Part shown: positions 42,202 to 50,542 of the stretch, in pieces
How the letters are laid out: every line of letters starts with the position of its first letter
Numbering within the stretch: the stretch's first letter is position 1
From: JAUSIF01 sp036556265
Lineage (GTDB): Bacteria; Pseudomonadota; Alphaproteobacteria; Rhizobiales; Xanthobacteraceae
DNA length: 60,667 bases
Direction of reading: 5' to 3'
Assembly: GCA_036556265.1 (NCBI GenBank)
Contig: DATBJU010000082.1
Location: 1 to 60,667 of the forward strand
Made by a program: the position numbers and the translations under genes
The notes under the pieces: model-generated
Told to the model about the DNA's origin: nothing
Databases searched by the model: none
What the model saw: the letters and a program-made list of their open reading frames with translations, nothing else

Positions 42202-43589
42202 TGAGCGCCAATATCGTCGCGTTGCTCTATCTTGCCGCGGGTGTGCTGTTCATCCTCGCGCTGCGCGGGCTGTCGAGCCCGGAAACGTCGCGCCAGGGCA
42301 ACATCTTCGGCATGACCGGAATGGCGATTGCGATCGCGACGACGCTTGCGGCGTCGCCGCCCGCCGGGCTCGGCTGGGCGCTTGTGGTCGGCGGGCTCGC
42401 CGTCGGCGGCGGCATCGGCGCCGTCATCGCAAGGCGCATCGCGATGACACAGATGCCGGAACTCGTCGCCGCGTTCCACTCGCTCGTCGGTATGGCCGCG
42501 GTACTCGTGGCGGCCGGCGCGCTCTACGCACCCGAGGCGTTCGGCATCGGCAAGGTTGGCGCGATCAAGGCTGCGACCCTCGTGGAAATGTCGCTCGGCA
42601 CTGCGATCGGGGCGATCACGTTTACGGGCTCTGTGATTGCCTTTCTCAAGCTTTCGGGCCGCATGAGCGGTGCGCCGATCCTTCTGCCCGCACGGCACGT
42701 CGTCAACATTGCGCTCGCGCTCGCCGTTGTCGCCTGCGTCGTCCTGTTCGTGCGGTCGGAGAGCCACCTGCTGTTCTGGGCGGTGGCGTTGCTCGCGTTC
42801 CTGTTCGGCGTCCTGATCATCGTCCCGATCGGCGGCGCGGACATGCCGGTCGTGATTTCAATGCTGAACTCCTACTCTGGCTGGGCCGCTGCCGGCATCG
42901 GTTTCACGCTCGGCAACACCGCGCTCATCATCACCGGCGCGCTGGTCGGTTCCTCGGGCGCGATCCTCTCCTACATCATGTGCAAGGGGATGAACCGCAG
43001 CTTCATCTCCGTGATCCTCGGCGGGTTCGGCGGCGAGGTCAGCCATGCGGGCAAGGCGGAGACGCGGCCGATCAAGCAGGGCTCGGCCGACGACGCGGCC
43101 TTCATCATGAAGAATGCCGGCAAGGTGATTATCGTGCCCGGCTACGGCATGGCGGTCGCCCAGGCGCAGCATGCGCTGCGCGAGATGGCCGACAAGCTGA
43201 AGGCGGAGGGCGTCGAGATCAAATACGCGATCCATCCGGTCGCGGGACGCATGCCCGGCCACATGAACGTGCTGCTTGCCGAGGCAAACGTGCCATACGA
43301 TGAGGTGTTCGAGCTCGAGGACATCAACTCGGAATTCGCGACCGCCGATGTCGCGTTCGTGATCGGCGCGAACGACGTGACCAATCCGGCGGCGAAGACC
43401 GACAAGTCCTCGCCGATCTACGGCATGCCGGTGCTCGACGTGGAGAAGGCGAAGACGGTGCTGTTCGTGAAGCGCGGCATGGGCTCGGGCTATGCCGGCA
43501 TCGAGAACGCGCTGTTCTTCCACGACAACACGATGATGCTGTTCTCCGACGCGAAGAAGATGGTCGAGAATATCGTGAAGGGGCTGTAG
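42201..43589 (+). CDS. pntB: NAD(P) transhydrogenase subunit beta
   Basis: A 462-residue protein with an N-terminal membrane part of eight to nine helices (residues 1-270, for example LVAAFHSLVGMAAVLVAAGA) and a C-terminal NADP(H)-binding domain III with VPGYGMAVAQAQHAL, HPVAGRMPGHMNVLLAEA and VIGANDVTNPAA. The ATG at 42201 follows AGAAAAAG and overlaps the pntAB stop, so the two are coupled. It is the last gene of the cluster, converging on an MFS gene 6 bp away. Confidence 0.97.
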   Translation: MSANIVALLYLAAGVLFILALRGLSSPETSRQGNIFGMTGMAIAIATTLAASPPAGLGWALVVGGLAVGGGIGAVIARRIAMTQMPELVAAFHSLVGMAAVLVAAGALYAPEAFGIGKVGAIKAATLVEMSLGTAIGAITFTGSVIAFLKLSGRMSGAPILLPARHVVNIALALAVVACVVLFVRSESHLLFWAVALLAFLFGVLIIVPIGGADMPVVISMLNSYSGWAAAGIGFTLGNTALIITGALVGSSGAILSYIMCKGMNRSFISVILGGFGGEVSHAGKAETRPIKQGSADDAAFIMKNAGKVIIVPGYGMAVAQAQHALREMADKLKAEGVEIKYAIHPVAGRMPGHMNVLLAEANVPYDEVFELEDINSEFATADVAFVIGANDVTNPAAKTDKSSPIYGMPVLDVEKAKTVLFVKRGMGSGYAGIENALFFHDNTMMLFSDAKKMVENIVKGL

Positions 43590-43595
43590 GCGAAG

Positions 43596-44783
43596 TCAGG
43601 CCGGCTTCCGTAGTACCCGCCGCAAAGCCAGCGACAGGCCGATTCCGAGCACCATCGCGGCGACAAAAATGACCGGCGCCTGCGACCAGTCGTAACGTTC
43701 GACGAAGGCCGCGAGCGCCGCCGGGCCGAGGAACTGGCCAGCAATTCCGATCTGCGTGATCAGTCCGAGTGTGACGGCAAGGAGCGCCGCCGTGGAAGAC
43801 ACGAGCGGAGCGGCAGCGAACAGCGAAGCGGGGACAAGGCCTGTGATCGCAAGGCTCGCCGCGGCAAGCACGGCGACGGTCCCGACCGGCACCGCATCGG
43901 AGAAGATGCCGAACGCGAAGGTGCCACTCGCGAGAAAGCCTGTCGCCACGATCAGCCATACGGGCAAGCCGAGCCGCAGCAGGCCGCCTGCCAACAGGTT
44001 GCCGACGCCGTTCGCGAGCACCGCACCGGCGCTGATCAGGCCCGCGGCCCCGATCGACAGGCCAAGCCGTTCGACGAGCAGCGCAGGGAAAAGGCTCGAC
44101 AGCGCGAAGTACTGGAACGTATAGGTCGCGAACGCCACGGCGACGAGCAGCGGCCCCGGTGTCGCGAAGCCTGCGCGGATGTTTTTTCCCAAGTCGTGCC
44201 GGGAAGAGTCGCGCGCGTCGCTGCCGGGTATCGGAAGCAGCGCCACGACCAACGCGTAGGCGATCGGCAGAAATCCATTGAACAGCCAGAGCCCGCGCCA
44301 GCCGAACGATTGAATGAACAATGGACCCATCAACATCATCACAGCGGCGCCGACCGGCATGTAGCAGCCCCAAAGGGCGAACGCGCTCTGATTATCGGCG
44401 GGCGCGGTGACGAGCCGGAATAGCCGCGGTGCCGACAGGATGATGCAGAGGAATCCGCATCCTTCGAGAGCGCGGGTCGCAAGCAGCGTGTCGCCGCTTG
44501 CGGTGTACGCGCCCGCGATACTGCCCGCGCCCACAGCGCCGAGGCCTGCGATCAGCGTCGCGCGGGCGGGCAGCAGGGTGAGCAGGAGGCTCGCGGGCAG
44601 AGCGACAAGCGCGCCGAGCAAGCCGAGTGCACCGACGATCCAGGATGCGGAATAGAGGCTGAGGCCGAGATCCTCGCGCAGTGCGGGGACGGCAATGGCG
44701 GCCTTGCCGACCTGGAACGCGCCAATAACTCCCGCAGAAATCAGCAGGACCACGATTCCCCAGCGCGTGCGCGACAAAGCCAT
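43596..44783 (-). CDS. Major facilitator superfamily transporter
   Basis: A 395-residue inner-membrane protein with about 12 helices, beginning RWGIVVLLISAGVIGAFQVGKAAIAVPALREDLG, of which the last part is the typical MFS loop after helix 1. Further helices include WIVGALGLLGALVALPASLLL. Charged loop 2-3 is degenerate. Substrate unknown. The frame is open to 44876 but the ATG at 44783 (MALSRTRWG) starts right before helix 1. It is divergent from the alpha/beta hydrolase gene at 44910. Confidence 0.82.
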   Translation of the reverse strand: MALSRTRWGIVVLLISAGVIGAFQVGKAAIAVPALREDLGLSLYSASWIVGALGLLGALVALPASLLLTLLPARATLIAGLGAVGAGSIAGAYTASGDTLLATRALEGCGFLCIILSAPRLFRLVTAPADNQSAFALWGCYMPVGAAVMMLMGPLFIQSFGWRGLWLFNGFLPIAYALVVALLPIPGSDARDSSRHDLGKNIRAGFATPGPLLVAVAFATYTFQYFALSSLFPALLVERLGLSIGAAGLISAGAVLANGVGNLLAGGLLRLGLPVWLIVATGFLASGTFAFGIFSDAVPVGTVAVLAAASLAITGLVPASLFAAAPLVSSTAALLAVTLGLITQIGIAGQFLGPAALAAFVERYDWSQAPVIFVAAMVLGIGLSLALRRVLRKPA

Positions 44784-44909
44784 AGTCTTGCGGGCTCGAT
44801 TTGCTTTCGCGGGGAGGGCGCTTGGGTGGACGTCAATCAAGCTGTCACCAATGACCGCTAAAGCGGTACGGCGCAATCCCGAAACCCTGCTACATTTGGC
44901 CCGGCCGGA

Positions 44910-45719
44910 ATGAACGCATCAGGCAAGAAAGCCGTGAAAGCGATCGTCGTTTTCGTGATCGTCGGCTATCTAGGATTCGTCAGCCTGCTCTATCTCACGC
45001 AGCGCGGGCTGATGTACCCGGGCGACTCACGCCGCACCGCGCCGGCGGATGTTGGGTTTGCACAGGCGTCCGAGGAATTCCTCGCCACAGCCGACGGCGA
45101 ACGGGTGATCGTCTGGCACGTGCCGCCCAAGGGCGAGCGGCCTGTGGTGATCTATTTCCACGGCAATGGCGGCGCATTGCGCAACCGCGCGCGCCGCTTC
45201 GCCGAACTTGTCGCCGACGGCACCGGACTCGTGGCGCTCTCCTATCGCGGCTATGGCGGCTCGAGCGGAAATCCGAGCGAGGACGGGCTGCTGAATGACG
45301 GTCGCGCGGCCTACGCGTTTGCATCGGGCCGCTACGTGGCCAGGCGGCTCGTCGCCTGGGGAGAGTCGCTCGGTACCGGCGTCGCGGTCGCGCTCGCGGC
45401 GGAGAAGGAATTCGCCAAGGTCGTGCTGGAGGCGCCGTTCACGTCGACCGTGGACATCGCGGCGGCGGTCTATCCGATCGTACCGGTGCGCTACCTGATG
45501 AAGGATCAATTCCGGTCGGACCAACGGATTGCCGCTGTGAAGGAGCCGGTGCTCGTGATCCACGGCGAACACGACAACGTCGTCCCGATCGAATATGGAC
45601 GACGGCTGTTCGAACGCATCGCTTCACCAAAGCGGTTCGTCAATCTTCCCAACGCCACGCATGCCGGACTCGACGCACATGGCGCGCTCGCGGAAGTGAA
45701 AAGGTTTATTGCGGAGTGA
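44910..45719 (+). CDS. Membrane-anchored alpha/beta hydrolase, BEM46-like
   Basis: A 269-residue protein with an N-terminal anchor helix (AIVVFVIVGYLGFVSLLYL) and an alpha/beta-hydrolase fold facing the periplasm. Motifs are YFHGNGG (oxyanion), YRGYGGSSG, the nucleophile elbow WGESLGTG with Ser153, the acid in IHGEHDNVVP near 222 and the histidine in NATHAG near 252. This is the pattern of the ABHD13/BEM46 group; substrate unknown. The ATG at 44910 lies 126 bp from the divergent MFS start. Confidence 0.88.
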   Translation: MNASGKKAVKAIVVFVIVGYLGFVSLLYLTQRGLMYPGDSRRTAPADVGFAQASEEFLATADGERVIVWHVPPKGERPVVIYFHGNGGALRNRARRFAELVADGTGLVALSYRGYGGSSGNPSEDGLLNDGRAAYAFASGRYVARRLVAWGESLGTGVAVALAAEKEFAKVVLEAPFTSTVDIAAAVYPIVPVRYLMKDQFRSDQRIAAVKEPVLVIHGEHDNVVPIEYGRRLFERIASPKRFVNLPNATHAGLDAHGALAEVKRFIAE

Positions 45720-45731
45720 CGCGAGTGCGCG

Positions 45732-46607
45732 TCAATTCAGACTATACGTCGCGCCGTACTGTCCGCCTGCGCGGCGGAAGCCCGCCACCGCGGGCTGATA
45801 GCCCTGGTTGATGTTCATCGCGCGCGCGTAGGAGGCGAGCGCTTTTTCTTTGTCGCCGAGGCGCTCGTAGGCGAGGCCGCGGCTCGTCCACATCTCGACC
45901 GAGCGTTCGTCGCGCGTCACCGCCTCGTCGAAGTCCTCTGCGGCGCGGCGGTAGTCGTTGAGGGCGAGGTAGCTCAGGCCGCGCGCATGGAATGGCTCGG
46001 ATGCGGTGACCGACAAGCCGATCGCCGTCGTGAAATCGTCGATCGCGAACTTGTGCAGGCCCTGCGCCTGGTAGACGAGTCCGCGATTGTGGAACGCCTG
46101 GGCGTTGTCGGGCTTGATCTGAATCGCCTTGTTGAAATCCGCGAGCGCCTGCTGCGGCTGCCCTTGCGTGCGGTAGATGATGCCGCGGCCGACGTAGGCG
46201 GCGGAATAGTTCGGGTCGAGCTGGACCGCACGGTTGAAGTCGGCGAGAGCAAGATCGGGCCGTTTCATCTCGCGATAGACGAGCGCGCGATTGGCGTAGG
46301 CCTGCGCGTATTTCGGATCGATCTTGATTGCCTGATTGAAGTCCTCGAGCGCTTCCTGGTAGCGGGCGGCGCGACCGTAGACGGAACCCCGCATGTTGTA
46401 GGCTTGCGGGTCGTTCGGATTGCGCCGGACTACGTCGGAAAGCGATGCGATGTTGTTCGGCGAGGCGATGCGGGCAAGCTCCTCGTCCTCGATCACGCTG
46501 ACGCCCGGCCCACCGATGGTCTGACATCCGCCGACGGCGAGCATGGCCGCGAGCAACGCGCCCGCAAAGGCTGGACGCCACGAATGGCGAACGCGGAACG
46601 AGGTCAT
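45732..46607 (-). CDS. TPR-repeat lipoprotein
   Basis: A 291-residue protein with a lipoprotein signal (ALLAAMLAVGGC, lipid-bearing Cys28) followed by about six consecutive TPR units from residue 60, such as AYNMRGSVYGRAARYQEALE, AYANRALVYREMKRPDLALA, AYVGRGIIYRTQGQPQQALA and AFHNRGLVYQAQGLHKFAID. It resembles the NlpI/PilF type of outer-membrane TPR lipoproteins, which scaffold peptidoglycan enzymes, but partner and function are not shown. It lies downstream of rpsU, separated by a terminator. Confidence 0.88.
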   Translation of the reverse strand: MTSFRVRHSWRPAFAGALLAAMLAVGGCQTIGGPGVSVIEDEELARIASPNNIASLSDVVRRNPNDPQAYNMRGSVYGRAARYQEALEDFNQAIKIDPKYAQAYANRALVYREMKRPDLALADFNRAVQLDPNYSAAYVGRGIIYRTQGQPQQALADFNKAIQIKPDNAQAFHNRGLVYQAQGLHKFAIDDFTTAIGLSVTASEPFHARGLSYLALNDYRRAAEDFDEAVTRDERSVEMWTSRGLAYERLGDKEKALASYARAMNINQGYQPAVAGFRRAGGQYGATYSLN

Positions 46608-46673
46608 TTCGGCTTCATGCCCCCGGCTTTGCGGCGAATGCGGGACAAACCCCGGCCCCTCGGCACCGTCGAT

Positions 46674-46711
46674 TGAAATGCAAACGCGGGCAGAGGGTTG
46701 GTCTGCCCGCG
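46674..46711 (-). terminator. Intrinsic terminator of rpsU
   Basis: A perfect 10-bp stem CGCGGGCAGA / TCTGCCCGCG with a 7-nt loop; on the minus strand it is followed by TTTGCATTTC. It lies 23 bp after the rpsU stop. Confidence 0.78.
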
Positions 46712-46734
46712 CCGTAGGTCAAGAGAAAGTTCGC

Positions 46735-47016
46735 TCAGCGGCGTCCGCGACCACCACCGCCACCGCCGGGGCCACCCGGACCGCGGGTCAGGGTCGGCTT
46801 CGGCTTCATCGGGATCAGGCCCTCGCGCTGCGCTTTCTTGCGCGCGAGCTTACGGGCGCGGCGGATCGCTTCGGCCTTCTCGCGCGCCCGGCGCTCCGAC
46901 GGCTTTTCATAGTGGCTGCGCAGCTTCATCTCGCGGAAGATACCCTCGCGCTGCATCTTCTTCTTCAGCGCCTTGAGCGCCTGGTCGACATTGTTGTCGC
47001 GAACGAGAACCTGCAC
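46735..47016 (-). CDS. rpsU: 30S ribosomal protein S21 (bS21)
   Basis: A 93-residue protein starting VQVLVRDNNVDQALKALKKK and continuing REMKLRSHYEKPSERRAREKAE, the bS21 signature; S21 helps initiation-site selection on the small subunit. The C-terminus is extended by a Gly/Arg-rich tail (GPGGPGGGGGGRGRR), common in alphaproteobacteria. The GTG at 47016, with GAGAGAGGAAACAC in front, is preferred over the longer frame to 47133. Confidence 0.95.
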   Translation of the reverse strand: MQVLVRDNNVDQALKALKKKMQREGIFREMKLRSHYEKPSERRAREKAEAIRRARKLARKKAQREGLIPMKPKPTLTRGPGGPGGGGGGRGRR

Positions 47017-47194
47017 GTGTTTCCTCTCTCTGGCTGCAGCCTGGGCGAAGGACCGGCGCGCGAGCCCGAAACGACGGGCGGCGCGGCTGCCGGGTCGCGC
47101 GGAGGTAGCAGAACAGCGCTGAGTTGTCCACAAGCCCCGCGGTGCGGACGGTCCTTCAACAAGATGGAAATACGATGGCTGTCAGTTCGCCGGG

Positions 47195-47389
47195 TTACCA
47201 CGAGCGCCAGTAATCGTCGTTCATGCGTCGCCCGTCTCGCGGCCCCGGTACGACGTAGATTCGCGTGCCGTCGCGGCGGAGCAACATCCGAGGGGGTTCG
47301 CCGTCCCAATCGTCAGGCGGCTCGATGCGAGGACTCCGAGTTCCGGTTGTGGCTCTGCGATTAAGGGAACAACCGGCGCGGCGAGGCAT
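47195..47389 (-). CDS. Possible small basic protein, unknown
   Basis: A 64-residue frame in the 432-bp gap between rpsU and purE. The C-terminal part, with MLLRRDGTRIYVVPGPRDGR and MNDDYWRSW, looks protein-like, and GAGGG stands 3 nt before the ATG. I recognise no family and the first 25 residues are low quality. The rest of the gap shows nothing else. Confidence 0.35.
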   Translation of the reverse strand: MPRRAGCSLNRRATTGTRSPRIEPPDDWDGEPPRMLLRRDGTRIYVVPGPRDGRRMNDDYWRSW

Positions 47390-47448
47390 GGTCCCTCGGA
47401 ACGATTTCCGAGATCTGCAGATCAGATTGCCGGCTTATGCTCTCGGCA

Positions 47449-47940
47449 TCAGCGCGCGAGCCGCCTTGCCGCCGTGCTGCTCTGTCGCTTGCGGAAGGCA
47501 TCGAGCCTTTTCGCGAGCGCCCGGTCGCTCAGCGCCAGCACCGCAACAGCGAGCAATGCCGCGTTTTTCGCGCCCGCCTCGCCGATCGCGAGCGTACCCA
47601 CGGGGATGCCCGCCGGCATCTGCACAATCGACAGGAAGCTGTCGACGCCCTTCAGTGCCTTGGTGCGCATCGGTACGCCGAATACGGGGAGCGGCGTCAG
47701 CGCCGCGGTCACGCCGGGCAAATGCGCGGCACCACCGGCACCCGCGATCACGACCTTGAAGCCGCTGTCGCGCGCGGCCTTGGCGAACTTGTAGAGGCGA
47801 TCAGGAGAGCGGTGCGCGGAGATCACGTGTGCGTCGAAGCCGACCTTCAGCGCCTTGAGCGTCTTCGCGGCATGGCGCATCGTCTTCCAGTCGGACTTGC
47901 TTCCCATGATGATGGCGACTGGTCGCTTTCCGGCGGGCAT
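47449..47940 (-). CDS. purE: N5-carboxyaminoimidazole ribonucleotide mutase
   Basis: A class I PurE of 163 residues that moves the carboxyl group of N5-CAIR to give CAIR in purine synthesis. Motifs are AIIMGSKSDWKTM near residue 10, HVISAHRSPDRL near 39, GAGGAAHLPGV near 70 and SIVQMPAGIPVGT. The frame is open far upstream, but the ATG at 47940 (MPAGKRPVAI) is standard. The partner gene purK, usually adjacent, is absent; the downstream neighbours are the small frame and rpsU. Confidence 0.95.
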   Translation of the reverse strand: MPAGKRPVAIIMGSKSDWKTMRHAAKTLKALKVGFDAHVISAHRSPDRLYKFAKAARDSGFKVVIAGAGGAAHLPGVTAALTPLPVFGVPMRTKALKGVDSFLSIVQMPAGIPVGTLAIGEAGAKNAALLAVAVLALSDRALAKRLDAFRKRQSSTAARRLAR

Positions 47941-48028
47941 GATTCGTGGACCCCTGGCGCGGGAAAGCGGGCGATTATAGGAGTGGACTTGGGGCTGGCA
48001 AGCGGCGCCGACGGAGAGGGGGATACAG

Positions 48029-48787
48029 TTGGCGAGCAAGGTTACCGGCGCCTCCCCCAAGCGGGCGGCGAGATCGCGAGCGCCGCGTGCGGCTGAGCGG
48101 GGCCGCGCGGACCGCGAGGCCAAGGAAGAGCCGGCGGTACCCAAATCGCGGTCGACTGCCATGCGGCTCGCGGCCGAAATCGACGCGCTCAAGGCCGATC
48201 TTGCGGCCGCTCGCGCGCGGGTCGCGGAGCTGGAGACGCGGGTCGACGAGGACCCGCTCACGGGGCTCCTCAACCGGCGCGGCTTCGAGCGCGCGCTCGA
48301 GCGGGCGCTTGCTTTCGTCCGGCGCTATGGCGCGACCGCGGCGCTCCTCTATCTCGACCTCGACCGGTTCAAGCCGATCAACGATCGGCTCGGGCATGCC
48401 GCGGGCGACTGGGTGCTCGGCCGCGTCGCGCGGCTCATTGCGGGCAACGTGCGCGCGTCGGACGTGGTGGGGCGCGTCGGCGGGGACGAGTTCGCGGTAC
48501 TCTTGTGGAACGTCGGCCGCGAACAGGCGGAGGAAAAGGCGCGCGCGATCGAAACGATGATGGATCAAGAGACGTTCGAGCGGGCCGACGCGCGGTGCGC
48601 GCTCGGATTGTCGGCGGGAGTTGCTATGCTTTCGCCGGACGACACAGTCGAAGCCGCGGTCGCGCGCGCAGACGAGGCAATGTATTTGCGGAAGCGGGAG
48701 CGCGGGGCCGATCCCTCCCCTTCAGGGGAGGGTGGCGAGCCATCCGCGCTGGCGAGCAAAGCGAGCGGCCAGCGCGGAAATGATTGA
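48029..48787 (+). CDS. GGDEF-domain diguanylate cyclase
   Basis: A 252-residue soluble protein predicted to make cyclic di-GMP. A basic N-terminus and a coiled coil (about residues 42-72, AMRLAAEIDALKADLAAARA) lead to the GGDEF domain (about 73-230). This has DPLTGLLNRRGFE, DLDRFKPIND and an intact GGDEF in RVGGDEFAVL, preceded at the canonical 5-residue distance by an inhibitory-site RASD. No sensor domain is present, so input is probably through coiled-coil dimerisation. The TTG at 48029 follows GAGGGGGA; the ATG at 48161 is the alternative. The last 25 residues are encoded by intergenic repeat copy B. Confidence 0.88.
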   Translation: MASKVTGASPKRAARSRAPRAAERGRADREAKEEPAVPKSRSTAMRLAAEIDALKADLAAARARVAELETRVDEDPLTGLLNRRGFERALERALAFVRRYGATAALLYLDLDRFKPINDRLGHAAGDWVLGRVARLIAGNVRASDVVGRVGGDEFAVLLWNVGREQAEEKARAIETMMDQETFERADARCALGLSAGVAMLSPDDTVEAAVARADEAMYLRKRERGADPSPSGEGGEPSALASKASGQRGND

Positions 48788-48918
48788 GTGGCCGCGCCGG
48801 ACCCTCGCATTGCTCGGCGGCGCGGCGGGCGGCGAGCCGGGTGGGGTGCGGAGCCCCACCCGTCCGCTCCCCCGGCTTTCGCCGGGGTCGCGGCCACCCT
48901 CCCCGCAAACGGGGAGGG
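48713..48918 (+). repeat. GC-rich palindromic repeat, copy B, overlapping the end of the GGDEF gene
   Basis: It begins with CCCTCCCC-TTCA-GGGGAGGG and GTGGCGAGCC, contains GGCGAGCCGGGTGGGG and the complementary CCCCACCCG, and ends with ACCCTCCCCG-CAAA-CGGGGAGGG. An inserted segment makes it longer than copies A and C. Its first 75 bases are coding. Confidence 0.7.
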
Positions 48919-48927
48919 ATATTCAGA

Positions 48928-49371
48928 TCAGCGCCTCAAGAACGGCTGCATGCCTTCGCGCGCCAATTCATCGGCCCTTTCATTCTCGGTATGGCCGACA
49001 TGGCTGCGCAGCCAATGCCATTTGACCTCGTGGACCTTGGCGGCGGTTTCCAGCCGTTGCCACAGCTCCTGGTTCTTCACCGGCTTCTTGTCCGACGTAC
49101 GCCAGCCGTTTTTCTTCCAGCCGTGCATCCACTTGGTGATGCCGTCGCGTAGATACTGGCTGTCCGTGTAGAGATCGGCCTTTGTCCCCGGCGGCAACGA
49201 TTCGAGCGCCGAGATCGCTGCGAGCAATTCCATGCGGTTGTTGGTGGTCGCGGCTTCGCCGCCCTTGAGTTCGCGCGTCCGTCCGTTTTCGCGGATCAGC
49301 GCGCCCCAGCCGCCGGGGCCGGGATTTCCCGAGCAGGCGCCGTCGGTCCAGATCTCGATCTTTCCACTCAC
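48928..49371 (-). CDS. rnhA: Ribonuclease HI
   Basis: Degrades the RNA strand of RNA-DNA hybrids, in R-loops and replication primers. The 147-residue protein has all four acidic catalytic positions: Asp in IWTDGACSGNPGPGGW, Glu in NNRMELLAAI, Asp in LYTDSQYL and Asp in NERADELA, plus the handle region WMHGWKKNGW. It is the last gene of the ispH-thrB-rnhA run, an order conserved in alphaproteobacteria, but is separated from thrB by repeat copy C. Confidence 0.97.
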   Translation of the reverse strand: MSGKIEIWTDGACSGNPGPGGWGALIRENGRTRELKGGEAATTNNRMELLAAISALESLPPGTKADLYTDSQYLRDGITKWMHGWKKNGWRTSDKKPVKNQELWQRLETAAKVHEVKWHWLRSHVGHTENERADELAREGMQPFLRR

Positions 49372-49387
49372 GCGTCACCCTTCTTCT

Positions 49388-49492
49388 CCCGCCCCCCGCA
49401 AGGGGCGGGGTGGGGGTCACACCGAGCTGCACGCGCCCCCCACCCGGCTCGCCGCTCTACGGCTCGCCACCCTCCCCCTGTCAGGGGGAGGG
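49388..49492 (-). repeat. GC-rich palindromic repeat, copy C (inverted)
   Basis: Read on the minus strand it begins with CCCTCCCCCTGACAGGGGGAGGG, then TGGCGAGCCGTAGAGCGGCGAG, CCGGGTGGGGGG and the complementary CCCCCACCCCG, the same order as copy A. It fills most of the 148-bp gap between thrB and rnhA. Confidence 0.72.
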
Positions 49493-49519
49493 ATGAGATG
49501 GGGCTTTGCTCGCTTTCGT

Positions 49520-50485
49520 TCACGCCGCGAGTCCGTAATCGCGCGCGTGATCGATACGCTGGTGGAAGCGGAGCTTCTTCAGATACTCGAGCGGATCCTT
49601 GGGACGCACCAGCGCGCCGGGCGGTACGTCGAGCCAATCCACGAGGCGCGTGAGCAGAAAGCGCAACGCGGCGCCGCGGGCGAGCAGCGGAAGCGTGAGG
49701 AGCTCGTCCGCCGATAGCGCGCGCTGCGCGGTATAGCCGGACAGCAGCGCCTTTCCCTTGGTGACGTTGTAGGAGCCGTCGGGTTCGAAGCACCAAGCGT
49801 TCAGGCAGATTGCGAGGTCGTAGGCGAGGATGTCGTCGCAGGCGAAATAGAAATCGATCAGCCCAGACAGCTCCTCGCCGAGGAAGAACACGTTGTCGGG
49901 AAAGAGGTCGGCGTGGATGACGCCGCGCGGCAGTTCGCCCGGCCAATGGCTCGAGAGGTGATTGATCTCGGCGTCGATCAGGCGAGCAAGGCCGGTCGCG
50001 ACCTTGTCGGCGCGATCGCCGGCGCCGTCGGCGAGCACCTTCCAGCCGGCGAGGGAAAGGGCATTCTTGCGGTGAAGCTTGAAGTCGCGGCCCGCGAGAT
50101 GAAGTTGTGCAAGTGCACGGCCGACGGCGCCGCAATGGCCGACTTGGGGGCGACGCACCCAGACCCCGTCAAGGAAAGTGACGATCGCGGCGGGTCGTCC
50201 GGCAAGCTCGCCAAGCACCGTGCCCTTGCGGGTCTTCACCGGCTGCGGGCAATTGATGCCGCGTGCGGCGAGGTGCTCCATGAGGCCGAGAAAAAACGGG
50301 AGTTCGACGCGCGCGACGCGCTTCTCGTAGAGCGTGAGAATGAAATGGCCGGCGTCGGTGTGCAGAAGGTAGTTCGTATTCTCCACGCCCTCGGCGATCC
50401 CCTTGAACGACAAGAGCGCGCCGAGCTCATAGGCGGCGAGAAACGCGCCGAGCTCTTCCTCGCCGACATCGGTGTAGACGGCCAT
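49520..50485 (-). CDS. thrB: Homoserine kinase, aminoglycoside-phosphotransferase-fold type
   Basis: Phosphorylates homoserine in threonine synthesis. The 321-residue protein begins MAVYTDVGEEELGAFLAAYE and has GIAEGVENTNYLL, the catalytic loop VIHADLFPDNVFF near residue 192 and the metal-binding GLIDFYFACDDILAYDLAIC. This is the alphaproteobacterial/pseudomonad ThrB unrelated to the GHMP-type enzyme of enterobacteria. It lies 57 bp downstream of ispH on the same strand. Confidence 0.93.
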   Translation of the reverse strand: MAVYTDVGEEELGAFLAAYELGALLSFKGIAEGVENTNYLLHTDAGHFILTLYEKRVARVELPFFLGLMEHLAARGINCPQPVKTRKGTVLGELAGRPAAIVTFLDGVWVRRPQVGHCGAVGRALAQLHLAGRDFKLHRKNALSLAGWKVLADGAGDRADKVATGLARLIDAEINHLSSHWPGELPRGVIHADLFPDNVFFLGEELSGLIDFYFACDDILAYDLAICLNAWCFEPDGSYNVTKGKALLSGYTAQRALSADELLTLPLLARGAALRFLLTRLVDWLDVPPGALVRPKDPLEYLKKLRFHQRIDHARDYGLAA

Positions 50486-50542
50486 CGACGACTCCCGACC
50501 CGCCCGCTCGTAGCACGGGAAGTTTGCCGATTCATCAATGAT

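Noticed and set aside
41743..49492. CRISPR array, from the recurring repeats
   Set aside because: Copies are kilobases apart, differ in length and orientation and are internally palindromic; there are no regular spacers and no cas genes.
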